In this document: positions 36,469 through 48,219 of the stretch, piece after piece
Numbering within the stretch: the first letter of the stretch is position 1
Layout: the number at the start of each line of letters is the position of its first letter
Source of the DNA: Marchantia polymorpha subsp. ruderalis
Taxonomy: Eukaryota > Streptophyta > Marchantiopsida > Marchantiales > Marchantiaceae
Length of the DNA stretch: 64,000 bases
Direction: 5' to 3'
Assembly (NCBI GenBank): GCA_037833965.1
Contig: AP031352.1
Coordinates: 4,444,501 to 4,508,500 of the forward strand
Made by a program: the position numbers and the translations under genes
The notes under the pieces: generated by a model
What the model saw: the letters and a program-made list of their open reading frames with translations, nothing else
Told to the model about the DNA's origin: nothing
The model's database searches: none

Positions 36469-39400
36469 CACCATATCCGTTTTTGTGAGGTCTATTGATA
36501 GCTTGTAATTTATCGGCTCTTTCATCAATATTTTTGGAGGCTTTGAGACCATTGCCCGTCTCATCAAAGAATAGTTCATGTTTACCAACTGAACGTAAAT
36601 TCAGGTGCATATGGGCAATTTTTCTTTCTCTTTCACAAGAGGTGTATTAAGTTATTCGTATCATGATATACATGTCAGCTTGAAAGCCTTTTGCAGCTGG
36701 TTTTAAGTGGTTCACACCGTTTGCAGAAGTTATCGATTACTTTGCATATGTTGATGCAATTGTTTTTCCTGGTCGAGGCCTTTGGAAGAGAATGTTCTAG
36801 AAGTACATTGAATAGCAAAAGTAGAATCATGAAGATGAAATGATTTATATATTAAAGAAAAGTAAATTATTCAACTTCATTGAACATTAATTTCTCATTA
36901 CATTAATTTCTTGTGTAGCGCTGATGTAATTGTTATGATTAGCAGATTTCATCGGGACAAATTTAAAAAAAAACCTAAATACCTCAGTCAGATAAATGCC
37001 TAAAAATTGTCACACGCGATATATATGTCGATAAATTTATCTTTGTCACATGCTATGTATATGATAATCATTTACATAACAAGAGTTTGATTTTTTTGAA
37101 ATCACACAGAATTCATCTTTACGATTTAGGGATTCACTTTCTAACGCTATCATTGACATTCAATTTTTTAAAGCTTTTGAATATTTATAGAATTTTGTGG
37201 AAACTCACATGCTGAAAGAAATTTTCGATGAGTAAAACAAGTGCGGACGAAATATTTTCACTGTGGAAGTAAAATGGAATTTGAATAGTTTTTTTTATCA
37301 AGTTTCAATGTAATATTGAACCAAAATCAGAAATACTTGAAAAACGTACAATACCTATTCGAATAAAGTAATAATAAATGTTGAATATGGTAACACGGTT
37401 TTTTTTTTTTTTAAAGTCTATCTATAAGCAAGAGTGGAAACAAAATTATCCATTGCACTGAGAAAAGAAACAACATGGATGCATAAGCAAAGTTGGAGGA
37501 GAGTATACCAAACGTCACGTGAGTTCCGAGTAGAGCAAGATAATCTATGAGCAATACATTCTCCTTTACTGAAAACGTCTAGATAACATGAGCTGCAAGT
37601 AAGGAGAAATGCTACGAAGAGAACAAACATTATGCTACAATGAATGAATTGAACATGACTTGCGATGTGTGTATTTTCCGATGAAGAAACAAAACACATA
37701 ATTTGATATGGAGAAGTGATACACATGAGAACTCTGTGATAAACCAAGTCAAATAATAAGGGTACCTCAACTTTTTTTCTTGTTCAGGTTAGCAGCAGAT
37801 TGAATAATATTGACGTCCTCATATGAAAAGCCATGATGATGATAATAATAAAACATTGTGAGATGTAAGAAAATTGTGTAATAGAAACGAGATTTGATAA
37901 AAGTTCAATAACTTAATTAAGCTATTCGAAGATTTATGCAACTGAGAAATTATTCTTAGTCATCTCAAAAACTACTTGTAGAATAATTAAATATAATAAT
38001 AACATCTAAATGAATTCTAAGCTCTAACATTTTTCCTTCACAACCTTGTGATGTGGAAAATCCAAACTAGTGTGAAATTCTTTCTTGGTGTAATAAATTA
38101 ACGGTGCTATATGAACACGTCTTTAGTAACAAATTGCAATAGAGTTGTGGAATGATCGTTTCAAGATTTTCATATAAATTTCTCTTGCAAAACTTACCTG
38201 AATATGGAATTTTTTTTCTGCAAAGCTTACTTGCAAGGGATAAACTTCTATCTTGCAAAAACCTTACTTGCATGAAAACTAGATAGTAGCATATTCGTTC
38301 TCACAATTGATATGATGGACAACAATAACCTTATGAAATCACTAGAGGGATATTCTGCTTGGAGAAAGTTTTGAAATAGCAGAGTCATGACATGTCACAA
38401 GAGTATAATCATTGATACAGAGTGGACAAAAGGGCAATATATGAAGACATAAACGCTCATCTGATTGCTGCTACAAAAACTATAATGAAATTTCCACTAC
38501 CATGAATGGATGAAATAAATGTAAATAGGAACTTTACAGTCCTAGACTAGTTCGTGCAACTAAATTATTGTACATAGCGTATATGTTGATTTATGTTTAT
38601 CTTAATTGCGTGTGAATATATATGTCAGTTCTCATTTTTGTATGTAATGCAATCAACAGTAATATCAAAGTTGAACTACATATTTTCATATGTTTACTCC
38701 TAGTAATACAACTATAAAACAAATCACTTCTCACAAGTTAAATCGCGTTCAAGTCACATTCACATTTTTTTAAAGCATTTGAAAATTTTTCATAGTACCC
38801 AATATCATGAAGATCATCATGCACTTGAGCAAATCAATATATGTATATATATATATATATTACGTAAAGAGTTTTTAACTACAAAATAGCACTTAAAAAT
38901 ACATTTTATTAAAATAGTCAAAGAATATATCGAAAAAAATAATACTTTATGCTGTCCAATAAAAAAATCTTACAAAATTTTATGTATTCAGGACATTATT
39001 GATTAGGATAATTACGAAATTTTCACTTTCCTTATCAAAGTTAAATTCGCGATACAGGAATGTTATAAAATTTTGAAGACCATTAAATATTAAAAATATT
39101 GAACAAAGAATTTACATTCTTACATGTGATTTAAATTGAAATTCAAAGTTAAAACTGAGTCACTCAGAAATTGTCTCTGAAGTTCAAATTATTTTATCAA
39201 ATACCATTATTTCATAAATAAATATTATATTTATATTAGAATAAAACTATTTATGATAATAAAATTATTATAAAATAATATTTAATAGTTTAAAAACGAT
39301 TCGAATTAAAAAATAAAGAAAAGACATAACGAAACTTTGCATGTAATCAGTTGCATGTCGTTTATCTATTGAATCTCCTCTTAAATAAGTTTCATGTGAT

Positions 39401-41250
39401 TCATAGATAAAAAAAATTTATGATTAATTTTGTGACATGCATAACATGTTACAAAAATTTTCAATTGATCAATTTTGAATTATTTTATAATTTATTTGAC
39501 AGATAAATGGACATCTGAATAGATTTTTGACGTAAAAAAGAATTGAAAATTAAAAAATTATTCTAAACCTTAAAAATTTTAGTGAATTTTTTAATATATA
39601 TAAGAAATTGGAAATAAATTTATGCCTTAATAGAGTATGATCAAATCAAAAAAATCTACCTGATTATAAATGAATATATTTTTTTATTTTTTTAAAATTG
39701 AAATTTTTAAATTTGTAAATTCTTTATAAAATTTTAGCATGAACATTAAAAAAGTGATAGAAACATAGATGTTTTATAAAATTTGCCTTTATTTTCATTT
39801 GTCAAAAAAATTCTCATAATAAAAATTCTCAACTCATACTTATTTATTTTTTATAAAAAATAAATTATTTTTCTTATTCAATTTACATCACAATTATAAA
39901 ATATGATTTTGTTTTCAAATCACATGAACTTCTCATTTTCGTTTTTATCTCAGATTTTTAGATAATACAATACAAAACATTTCAACTCAATTATGTATGT
40001 GTATGATTATGAAATATTTATTTTAAAGTAAAATTTTAAAATCTTTCCTTCATTTAATAAAATGATCCACACCATAAGCTTTAATTTGTAAAACTTATTG
40101 ACACATTTTATATTCTTGATATTTTTTTATATGTCACAAATTTTACACATTAATATTACATGCATTCCCTGATCTGTATAAATATTTGTACTTCTATTTT
40201 TGAAGTGGTTTAATTTTCTTAATTGATATCAATTATAAAATTTCTTTGAAACCTTTATCAAAAGGATTGAAAATAAAAAAAATCTTGTTCACGGATATAT
40301 AAATTTTAGAAAATTTTCCGGTTTTTTTCAGTGAGAAATAAAAATATACACACTATGTTTCAGAATTCATAATGATCACTATGATTGTTTTAGTTCTAAA
40401 TACTATCAATCTAAAATGATATATTGCAACATATATATTAATTCATTGGTACCAGTGAGATGTTCACTTTTGGTGTAGGAATTTTATAATGATTGGAAAT
40501 GAGTCGATATTTATTTCAATCTTAAATAGTCACATCAACAAATGATTGTGTGGGGAAAAAAAATAAAACTAAAACTAAATTTCATTATTGAGCGGGAAAA
40601 TTGATATAAAATTAATATGTCTTAAAGGAGGCCAATTGCACAGTAAAAAGACAATATGATGCTTTGAATTGTTCTTTTTATCTCATAGAATCATCAAGGA
40701 AAAATCAATCAAATTATGTAATAAAATAAAATCTGATCAAAAAATATATTGGACTTTTAACTTACAATCAACTGTATATAATTGAGAATTATATCAGTAC
40801 CTCCAATGGGAAGGTAGCTTTTATAGCCACAACTTTCAGACATATGAATGATCACAAGTCAATGAATGGCGAATAGTATCTCATCTTCTGAAGATAGTAA
40901 TTACATACAATATCAGCCTTGCACCCGCATGGACTTAAAATGGGAAGTTTTTAAGTGTGGATGATAGTTGTAACATATCAGGTTCCAATGTAGCACATGG
41001 AAAGTAAAAAACAGTTTCTGTCGTGAATAGTTTCTCTCAATGAAATACATATCAAAGATTGGGTTGTTGCACGTAGGAATTATCTTTGAATGCGAAACTG
41101 AGTAGAGAATGACATCTCTTGACCGAATAATGTGACCACTAATGATAGATGTCACTGTATTCTACAGTGGCTTGTATTATACATTCATTGCCCTCATACT
41201 TGGTGCCACCAGAAATCGCCTTGATCTGATAGTATAATAAAGAAATATAA
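36469..41250. other. AT-rich intergenic desert
   Basis: No coding sequence is supported. The DNA is strongly A+T-rich with many A and T runs, including 14 T at 37399-37412 and an alternating AT run at 38844-38861. Short ORFs such as minus 37418-37747 have no family resemblance. The 3' untranslated part of the lyase presumably occupies the first few hundred bases. Confidence 0.6.
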
Positions 41251-42472
41251 TGGTTGGGAGCTTATTCCATTCAACCTACCGCATTCCCGAGGAAGTTTCC
41301 GTCCACTCGACAACAAGTGGAGTCCCATTCCCAGATATTCAACCCTCCCTATTTCCGATGAACATTGGCCACCGGCTTTTCTCTTCGTCGCCCTGAGATT
41401 CGATTCTGTCGATCGTGGCTCGGAAGCAAGGTAGGGACCGGACCAAAATCACGAGCAGCAGTCCGTCACCGAAGCAAGGTGGCTCGTCCCGCCCCAGTGG
41501 TCGGCTATTAATTGGCCAAGCAGAACAGGCGCGCCCTCGCTTTTCTTGTCCACTGTTAGGCGCCAGATTCCTCTCCGAGCGAGAGAGCCAGAATGATATG
41601 CCGGGCAGCGAACGTGGATTCTGCAACAGCAGCGACATCGCCAAAGGGAGACAATAAATGAACGAGCGTGACGGTCGAGTCTCGGATTTCGACGACCGAT
41701 ATGGGAATGAAGTTCTGATTCATATGGGATTTACACGGGGTCGGTCGCTCGAGTACTGATGACAAGTTGGTCGGATTGTGGGCGCCATTTGATGAGCTTG
41801 TGGTCGGTTCAGGGATTGGATTTGAAGTTTGACAATACGAGGTTACCCGTTCATGCGGTCACAAGGTCTTTCTTTTTCATTTCTCCTGCCACCTACCCGG
41901 CGCAAAGCTTTCAGGGTCAAGCGGTCTTTGTAGCTTTCTAAACTTTCGGTGGAGGGTTTCTTGTAAACTGCATGGTGTGGTCGTGAAGTCCAATCAATGT
42001 TGGAGCACGTTTGGTGTGAAATTTGTCGACTATTTCATGATTTGCATCCGTCCTTAATATGTTTGCTGTCAGATTTCCATCAGTTTACTACATGATGAAG
42101 AAAGCTCTTCTCTTTATGCCCATCATCACCGTTCCTCATGCATCCAAATGGTCAATGGATTACGGCATGATGCAGTCATGTAGTGCAACCGCGGCAGTCA
42201 GGTCAATTCTCATTCGCCTGGATTTTTGTTCCATCAGCATTCATAGAGGGCCAAGCTACCTCCTTCCCTGATGACTTGTTTTTTTGTTTAATTCTATCAC
42301 ACGAATGAGTCATCAGGTTTACTATTTGTGACGATCTAAAACTTATTGTTTCTTTTACCTATAATGACTGGCCAGTGATATGATTATGCTCAAAAGTTCA
42401 TTGAGTATTGTCACAATTTAGATGGGTCATTCCTCAAAATGCCTCGTTCGAGGAATAAGAAATGGTCCACCT

Positions 42473-42506
42473 TCATGAAGAATGTAACGTGTGACATTCT
42501 TCATGA
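42473..42506. repeat. 13-bp perfect hairpin, 8-base loop
   Basis: TCATGAAGAATGT at 42473-42485 is inverted at 42494-42506. Confidence 0.85.
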
Positions 42507-43115
42507 CTTGTGCTGCACTGCGAGGTTCGTTTACCGGAAGCTACTTTTGGTGTCCAAGAGGCCACCATCATTGATCTCACCACGGAGAGACAAAAAATAA
42601 TGGCTGCGATAGTCTTTTCTTGATGCACGTTGTGCATGCAAGGCTCCCATTTTTTTCTACATTTATTTTTTAGTGCCAAAAAGTCGATGATTTGCAAAAG
42701 CCGGCAACAGCCATAAGAGACGAACATGCAAGGCTCAATTTTGAGGATTCATGATATGAAGTGATACGATCTATCCATGAATCGTCAATTATTTCATCAC
42801 TTTGGTGCAAGAAATAGCACGTCTACTCAGATCCTCCCTTCAATGTGCAGCTGTGGATGGAGAATTCCCATGGGACTTTCCAACAAGATCTGAACTCGAT
42901 ACGTCAAAATCTGGTGAGCACCTTCGTGGAGGAGATCTGTAAGACACCTGTCTGCCGAAGATATCCAGGTGCTCAAGTGGCCAAACACATAGAAGTCGAC
43001 TTTGGGTCCACATAAAAGATCGATGTGACGTTCATCCTGTTAGGCTTTATCCATCCTCGAGCGCTTTCTTTCATGTACATACGAAAACGGCTCTTGGATT
43101 CCTTGATCTTCTCCC

Positions 43116-43139
43116 GCTGCTGCTGCTGCTGCTGCTGCT
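43116..43139. repeat. (CTG)8 trinucleotide repeat
   Basis: An uninterrupted triplet run. On the minus strand it would read as polyalanine in an otherwise unrecognised ORF (43288-43040). Confidence 0.9.
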
Positions 43140-45309
43140 ACTTGCGAGAAAGTTGTAATGCCCCATGAAGTAATGGCCTGACATTCTCCTCGCGGACTTG
43201 CAAGGGCTCGGTCATCGCCTGGCTGGACTAGACCCGACTTGACTTTTGTTCTTATGGATTGTAAAAGTTGCCCCAGAATATCTGACACTGCGAGGTGAAC
43301 TTTCCCGTCTCTTAATGGGAACTTTAAATTAACATGTGGATCTCGGAAGCTTAAAGTAATGCGGCTTCAATTATTTTGTTTCATCAGGCGCGGGCCGAGG
43401 GCCGGTGAGACAGACGGAGGGGCGGCATCCACCTGAAACAGTGTAATAGTCAACTACACAATGATCGAGCAACAGGTGAGAGTAACTCAGAACGGTCAAG
43501 CTCAACTAGAAAATTAATCTCATCATTCACGCATTATGGACCAAGTCCCTTCCCCCCATCCATGCTGGAGCTCGCCACGCAAGTGAATCTAAGCTGACCA
43601 GAAAATATAAGAAAGCTTCATTGATACACAAGATAACGGCTGAAGGAATAAGGGAGCGGCCATGGCATCTATTGACTTTTGTGGCTGACAGGTTTATCAT
43701 CGATCGGAGCTGGAAGTTGAAAAGTATGATTTGAACGTTAGATGGAGAGATTGCGTTGTCATTGGCATTCGAATCGGTCATGATTAAACCGTTCGTTTCC
43801 AAGTACAGAAAATTGGGCATGCTATTAATCAGTCAGAGCGCCTGTGGTGATGGAAAGTAGTGGTGGCGCAATCATGTACATGTGCGGGTGTGGACATTGA
43901 CACATGTAAAACCCAGGCGATCAGGCCCCCGAATTAACGATAACCTCCGCTGCTGCGTCCCGCGTCTTCCCGTGGGCGATTTGTATTCGCGGATGATTGA
44001 GCGAGCGCACAGCGCAGCGCAGCGAGCGGAGCGAACGTCTGGAATCGACCCGGGCCAGGCGAAGTATATGTCAACAGCTCGTCGATCCGCCCCAATTGGT
44101 CATGCGTCCATCAATCAGTCCCGGGCGATTTTGGCGTCTCTTAACCCTCCGCTCAGCGCGGTCAAAGGCGCTAGGCCATGCATAGTTGTAGGTGGGCGAT
44201 TGATAGGCGATCCGCGACTTTCTTAACGGGGAAGGGTACCGCTTTCGGCCCTGGAAAGATAAGAAGCGTGGGTTGAATGATTGTTTGACCGTACCTTCGT
44301 CTGTGCGAAAGTAAAGATTGACTGGAATCCAGATCCACAACAGATCCCTTCCAAATTGGTTGATTTCGCGCTGGTGGGTTACCCCCACCTTCACTCTCGG
44401 AACCCAGACGTCAACGCTATTCATCCTAGCTACGATTCCTGAGCGTCCGAGTCTCAGATGACGCAGGAGTCGGCATGACTTTCCACACAGGGCGCCAGGA
44501 CGGAAGTGGACTGGACGGGAGAGGGGAAAGGGGAGAGAGTGAGAGAAACACTGACTCGGCCCAACGAGGAGGGGCAATGCCAGCAGCGCTGTAACTAGGC
44601 GCTACTGGCACCCGTCGTCGAGGGGTTGCTTTCTGAAACCCTGAGAAGGAGCCAAAACTCTACGAGGACGCACTCATTTCGTAGATCCGAGACTAGGAGC
44701 AGCCAGCAGTAGGAGCAGGAGCAGGAAAGCATACGTATATATCATGGCAGGGCCTGCGGGCACCGTGGCCTGTGCGAGGGGCAAGCATGTGATGGTAAGA
44801 GAGACAGCGGCACGAATTCAGACGAGGAATAATTCCGGGGGCAAAAAGCCGAATCGGGCAAGTGGCAAGTGCGAGGTGCGAGAAGAGGACGACAAAGAGA
44901 AAGTAACTCTCTTTTATGTATGCATCCTGCAATCCAGGAGAAAAACAATGTAATCTTGTTACTGTATGAGATGGGAGTGTTGAAAACCACAGCGTATGCA
45001 CACCCACCTTTTTCCTTAATCTGATGAGCTAGTTGGGTACCGCCTGATTATCAAGATCCCACATGTATCTGAAATGAAGAAGAATTTCGCCATATTGAGT
45101 GCATGGCGTTTCCTTGGGCTCTTGTGATAGCCTCTCATGAATCGCAAAAAAGCCAACCTGACTGGTTTAGGTGTAGACCGGCACATTGAGGGGCTCCTCA
45201 GCTCGGAGAGCAATACTCGAAGGCTCCGGCGAAATGCGTCTTCGGATATTGATCCCCGAGACGGGAGAGAGAGAGAGGGGGGGTAGTGGATGCCAATGCC
45301 CCCACTGTC

Positions 45310-45341
45310 GATGTCGTCGTCGTCGTCGTCGTAATCGTCGT
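45310..45341. repeat. (GTC)n run just past the GRAS stop codon
   Basis: GTCGTCGTCGTCGTCGTC with one interruption, immediately 3' of the minus-strand GRAS stop. It probably lies in the 3' untranslated region. Confidence 0.85.
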
Positions 45342-46655
45342 TCAGTGCCATGAAGAGACTGTAAATAATGGGTGGTCCTGCCAGCCAAGCAAAAGACAGT
45401 CGTCGTTCTCAAAGAGCCGGTAGCCCTCGGAGGGATAATATCTAAGTAAGAGTTTGGCCTGGGCGAGGGCGAAGGTGCTGGGGGGCAACGAGTGGAATCC
45501 TGCGCTTTCCATGATCTCCCGCCACTGCTCGAACGTCTCGTGCCGCTCGACCCAGTCCGCGCCATCGCACGAGACGATGTTGGCGATCTCCCGGCCGAAC
45601 CACACTTCCTCGACTGTCACGCGGTCGGGACTTCTCGGGGGAAGAGTAGCCTCCAGCGAGTCGAAAATGATGGCGTAGTGGCGGTAGGCCTCGCCGAATC
45701 TGTCGAGGAACTGCGGCTGATTGTGGTTGGCCTCGCGCTCGGCCAGCGTCACCACCTTGGGCCGCAGCGTCTGGATCATCTCCAGGAACGCCTTGAGCGA
45801 GTCCGGGCCCTTCTCGAGGAAGCGGTTCAGCTGCAGCACGCAGTTCACCGCCACCACCTCGCCCTCGCGCTTGCTGAACATGTCCACGCTCACCTGCTCG
45901 ATGCCGCCGGCCACCAGCGGCAGGAACTCGAACGGCAGGTTGAGGGTGCGGGCGAAATCCGCCAGCCGGTTGCCCGTCTGCCGAAGGATGTCCGGAGACG
46001 AGCCAATTCCTGTCAGGCGCAGGTGCGGCGGCCCGCCGGGCCGCTCGGCCAGCGCCTGCATGAGGGGCGGCCATTGCACGCCCTGCATAATCTCGAAATC
46101 CACTAAATGAACTATGTCCTCGCCCTCCATCTCCTCCACGATGGCCTGATTGGCCGTCAGGTGGGCGAAGCGCAGGAACGGCGTGACGCGATTGAGCGCC
46201 AAGTAGGCGGCGTGAATCTCCTCCTGCGACGGCGCGTCGGGGATCCGCAGCGAGGCCAGCAGCTCCGAGTGATCGCCCTCCGGCCCGTTGCCGCCCGCGG
46301 CCTCCAGGCGCTTCGCCACCCGGCAGGCCAGCGCGCGCGTGAAGTAGGCCCCGACGCGCTCGCCCGCGTCGCCGGCCTCGGGCACTTTGCTGGCCAGGTA
46401 GCGCAGGATTCCCAGCGACCGGTCCAGGTCGTGGCGCGCCACCGCCTGCGCGCACTCGAAGATCAGCTCGCGCAGCGGGCTGCCGTCCAGGGCGCGCGAA
46501 TCTCTTCCGCGTGCTGCTGACGCTGACGCTGGCTCCAATGCTGCCGAGAGTTTTGCATCGACTGAACTGAGCATTTCATGGAGGAGGAACGGCGAGCACA
46601 CGAACGGGTTGTGGTGGCGATTGAGGGTTGTTTGCAGCAGGGACAGAGAGTGCAT
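45342..46655 (-). CDS. LAS: GRAS transcription factor, LATERAL SUPPRESSOR type
   Basis: A single open frame of 437 residues covers a whole GRAS domain: leucine-rich region I from about residue 61 (LRELIFECAQAVARHDLDRS), the VHIID-type core as VHLVD (182-186) followed by MQGVQWPPLMQAL, LRLTGIG, leucine region II, the PFYRE-type part with REANHNQPQFLDRF and FDSLEATLPP (332-340), VWFGREIANIV, and the SAW end (AKLLLRYYPSEGY, LGWQDHPLFTVSSWH). EANHNQP, FDSLEATLPP and the VSSWH end fit the LAS/Ls clade better than SCARECROW, SCL3 or DELLA, and there is no DELLA N-terminus. In flowering plants LAS promotes axillary meristem initiation; the role in a bryophyte is not inferable here. The start could be Met1 or Met28 (MLSSVDAKL). 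Coding GC is very high and opposite-strand ORFs are shadows. Confidence 0.93.
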   Translation of the reverse strand: MHSLSLLQTTLNRHHNPFVCSPFLLHEMLSSVDAKLSAALEPASASAARGRDSRALDGSPLRELIFECAQAVARHDLDRSLGILRYLASKVPEAGDAGERVGAYFTRALACRVAKRLEAAGGNGPEGDHSELLASLRIPDAPSQEEIHAAYLALNRVTPFLRFAHLTANQAIVEEMEGEDIVHLVDFEIMQGVQWPPLMQALAERPGGPPHLRLTGIGSSPDILRQTGNRLADFARTLNLPFEFLPLVAGGIEQVSVDMFSKREGEVVAVNCVLQLNRFLEKGPDSLKAFLEMIQTLRPKVVTLAEREANHNQPQFLDRFGEAYRHYAIIFDSLEATLPPRSPDRVTVEEVWFGREIANIVSCDGADWVERHETFEQWREIMESAGFHSLPPSTFALAQAKLLLRYYPSEGYRLFENDDCLLLGWQDHPLFTVSSWH

Positions 46656-47877
46656 ATTTTACTACCCTCCTTCAGTCTCCAAGGGGGACACATCTCATGG
46701 GTATGAGGCGCGCCGGCAGACTGCGGCCCTCTAGCTGTCTCTGAGCCCCCGCTCCGCCCCTGATCGCCCCCTCATGTCCCAATTCGGCGCGCCTCGCCCT
46801 CGCCCCGCTGCCCGCGACCTGAATTCTCACCCCCCCAATGCTCCTCCCCCTGGATGGCTAGCGCTACGCTGCCCCCGACGGCGCTCGAGAAATCTGGAAT
46901 TCTACCCCCTCGCCGCCTTCGCCGACTCCGGACTCCGCTCGCGAGCTGCGCCTTCTCGAGTCCCCGAGCACCGACACTGCGCGTGGGACGTGAAATCCCT
47001 TGGATGGATGCACGCACGCACGCAAGCAAGTACGCGTGCACGGTGCGCCGAGACGCGCTGCCGCTGCCCAAATTTCGTCGACTGCTCTCTGATATGCTTC
47101 GATACGAGCTAACTGCTACTTCTGATGGTTCCCAAAACAAATCGAAGCCACTGGACTTGACTCGACTCGACTGCGCGAGACGGTGATTGTCCGGGACCCC
47201 GAGCGGACGCGGTGGTGGGAGGCAAGCAAAAATCCTCCGAGTTCTAAACCCCTCGTCGACGTCTTCGTCTGAGCTAGAAAAATAAACCCGTCGCCTGGGA
47301 TCGACGAGAGTCTCTAAACCTGTGGACGAAATGCTCGAGAGCTCGGGCGCATCCTATAATTTGCAGATGGAGATGTCTAGGGAGGCGGAGGATCCGTGGC
47401 CTTGTTCGTACTTGAGCTGAACCCCTACCCTGATGGCTTTGTCTGTGGGAATGAGTCCGGTGCCTCTAGCTTCTTCGCCCGCTTCTGTGACTAACGACTG
47501 TCCCTCACCCATACTCAGCAAATTGCTGCGCTTCCCTTATCTGCAGATCGCCGGGCCTTCGTTTCACATCCAGGCCCCTTCTTCCTGGAAAATTCCGCAA
47601 GTCCTCGGGGATCATATACGCTCATGACCTTAAGACCCTGCCATGTTCAAACCGGCTGCTGCAGCGCGAGATCACAAGCTCTGGGATGGGGCTACGTGAA
47701 TGGCATGAGTGCGTCCCGACCTCAGCGGCATCGACCTCCTCCAGCAGCACAAGGTCCCGCAGCCCACGCGACGAGCGAGTGCTTCATGGTGCGGTGGGAT
47801 GCGGATCATACCGAGGTTTGAGGTCGAGACCGAGTTCCTAAATAGTGAATGAACTCCCGGCCCCTAGGGCTGCTTCC

Positions 47878-47888
47878 TTTATATAAGA
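47878..47888 (-). promoter_or_regulatory. Possible TATA box for the GRAS gene
   Basis: On the minus strand the sequence reads CTTATATAAAGG, about 1.2 kb upstream of the GRAS start codon. If used, it implies a leader over 1 kb. The same bases also read TATATAAG on the plus strand, so direction is uncertain. Confidence 0.25.
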
Positions 47889-47895
47889 GAAATTT

Positions 47896-48000
47896 GCAGC
47901 AGCAGCTGCTGCTGCTGGCCTGCCTGCTGTCTGCCTGCCTGCTGGCCTGCTGCCTCTTCCTCCTCCTGCTGCTGCCTGTGCTGCTGCTGCTGCTGGCTAC
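47896..48000. repeat. CAG/CTG palindrome and CTG/CCT-rich tract
   Basis: 47896-47915 is a perfect 20-base palindrome, (GCA)3GC followed by its complement. It is followed by about 80 bases of CTG, CCTG and CTC units, ending in a near-pure CTG run at about 47979-47996. Confidence 0.9.
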
Positions 48001-48108
48001 GGGAGGCGATAGCGGAATTCGAAAAACAGGAATGAAGTGAGAGGTAGCATAGCAGCAAACATAAACGCAACGAGAGCAAATTCACAATGTTCGGCGCACA
48101 CACAGAAG

Positions 48109-48219
48109 CGGCGAGAGAGAGAGAGAGAGACAGTGAGAGAGGCCCAGCCCGGCGCACTGCGCTGCACTTCACTGCACTGCACTGCACTCCACTCCACTCC
48201 ACTGCACTCCACTCCACTC
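48109..48219. repeat. (GA)n and CACTC/CACTGC minisatellite
   Basis: GA repeats at 48112-48130 are followed by 48155-48219, made of CACTGCACTGCACTCCACTC-type 5-mers. Confidence 0.9.

Larger units (their letters stand above)
41251..45341. other. GC-richer intergenic region, no gene recognised
   Basis: The base composition changes abruptly near 41300. Coding-like scraps occur, for example around 42850-43010 (LNSIRQNLVSTFVEEICKTP), but I cannot join them into a gene. A perfect 13-bp hairpin is at 42473-42506 and a (CTG)8 run at 43116-43139. The stretch just below 45341 is likely the 3' untranslated region of the minus-strand GRAS gene. Confidence 0.45.

Noticed and set aside
41759..42271. Helicase-like or other protein fragments considered in 41.7-42.3 kb
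   Set aside because: The peptides I compared by eye lacked the expected helicase motifs, and no continuous frame or splice pattern was found.
43040..43288. Minus-strand ORF with polyalanine
   Set aside because: The Ala run comes from the (CTG)8 microsatellite, and the rest has no family resemblance.
45442..46455. Second 337-residue minus-strand ORF and plus-strand ORFs (45492-46106, 46107-46520) over the GRAS gene
   Set aside because: They are other-frame shadows of the GC-rich GRAS coding sequence, and only one frame shows GRAS motifs.
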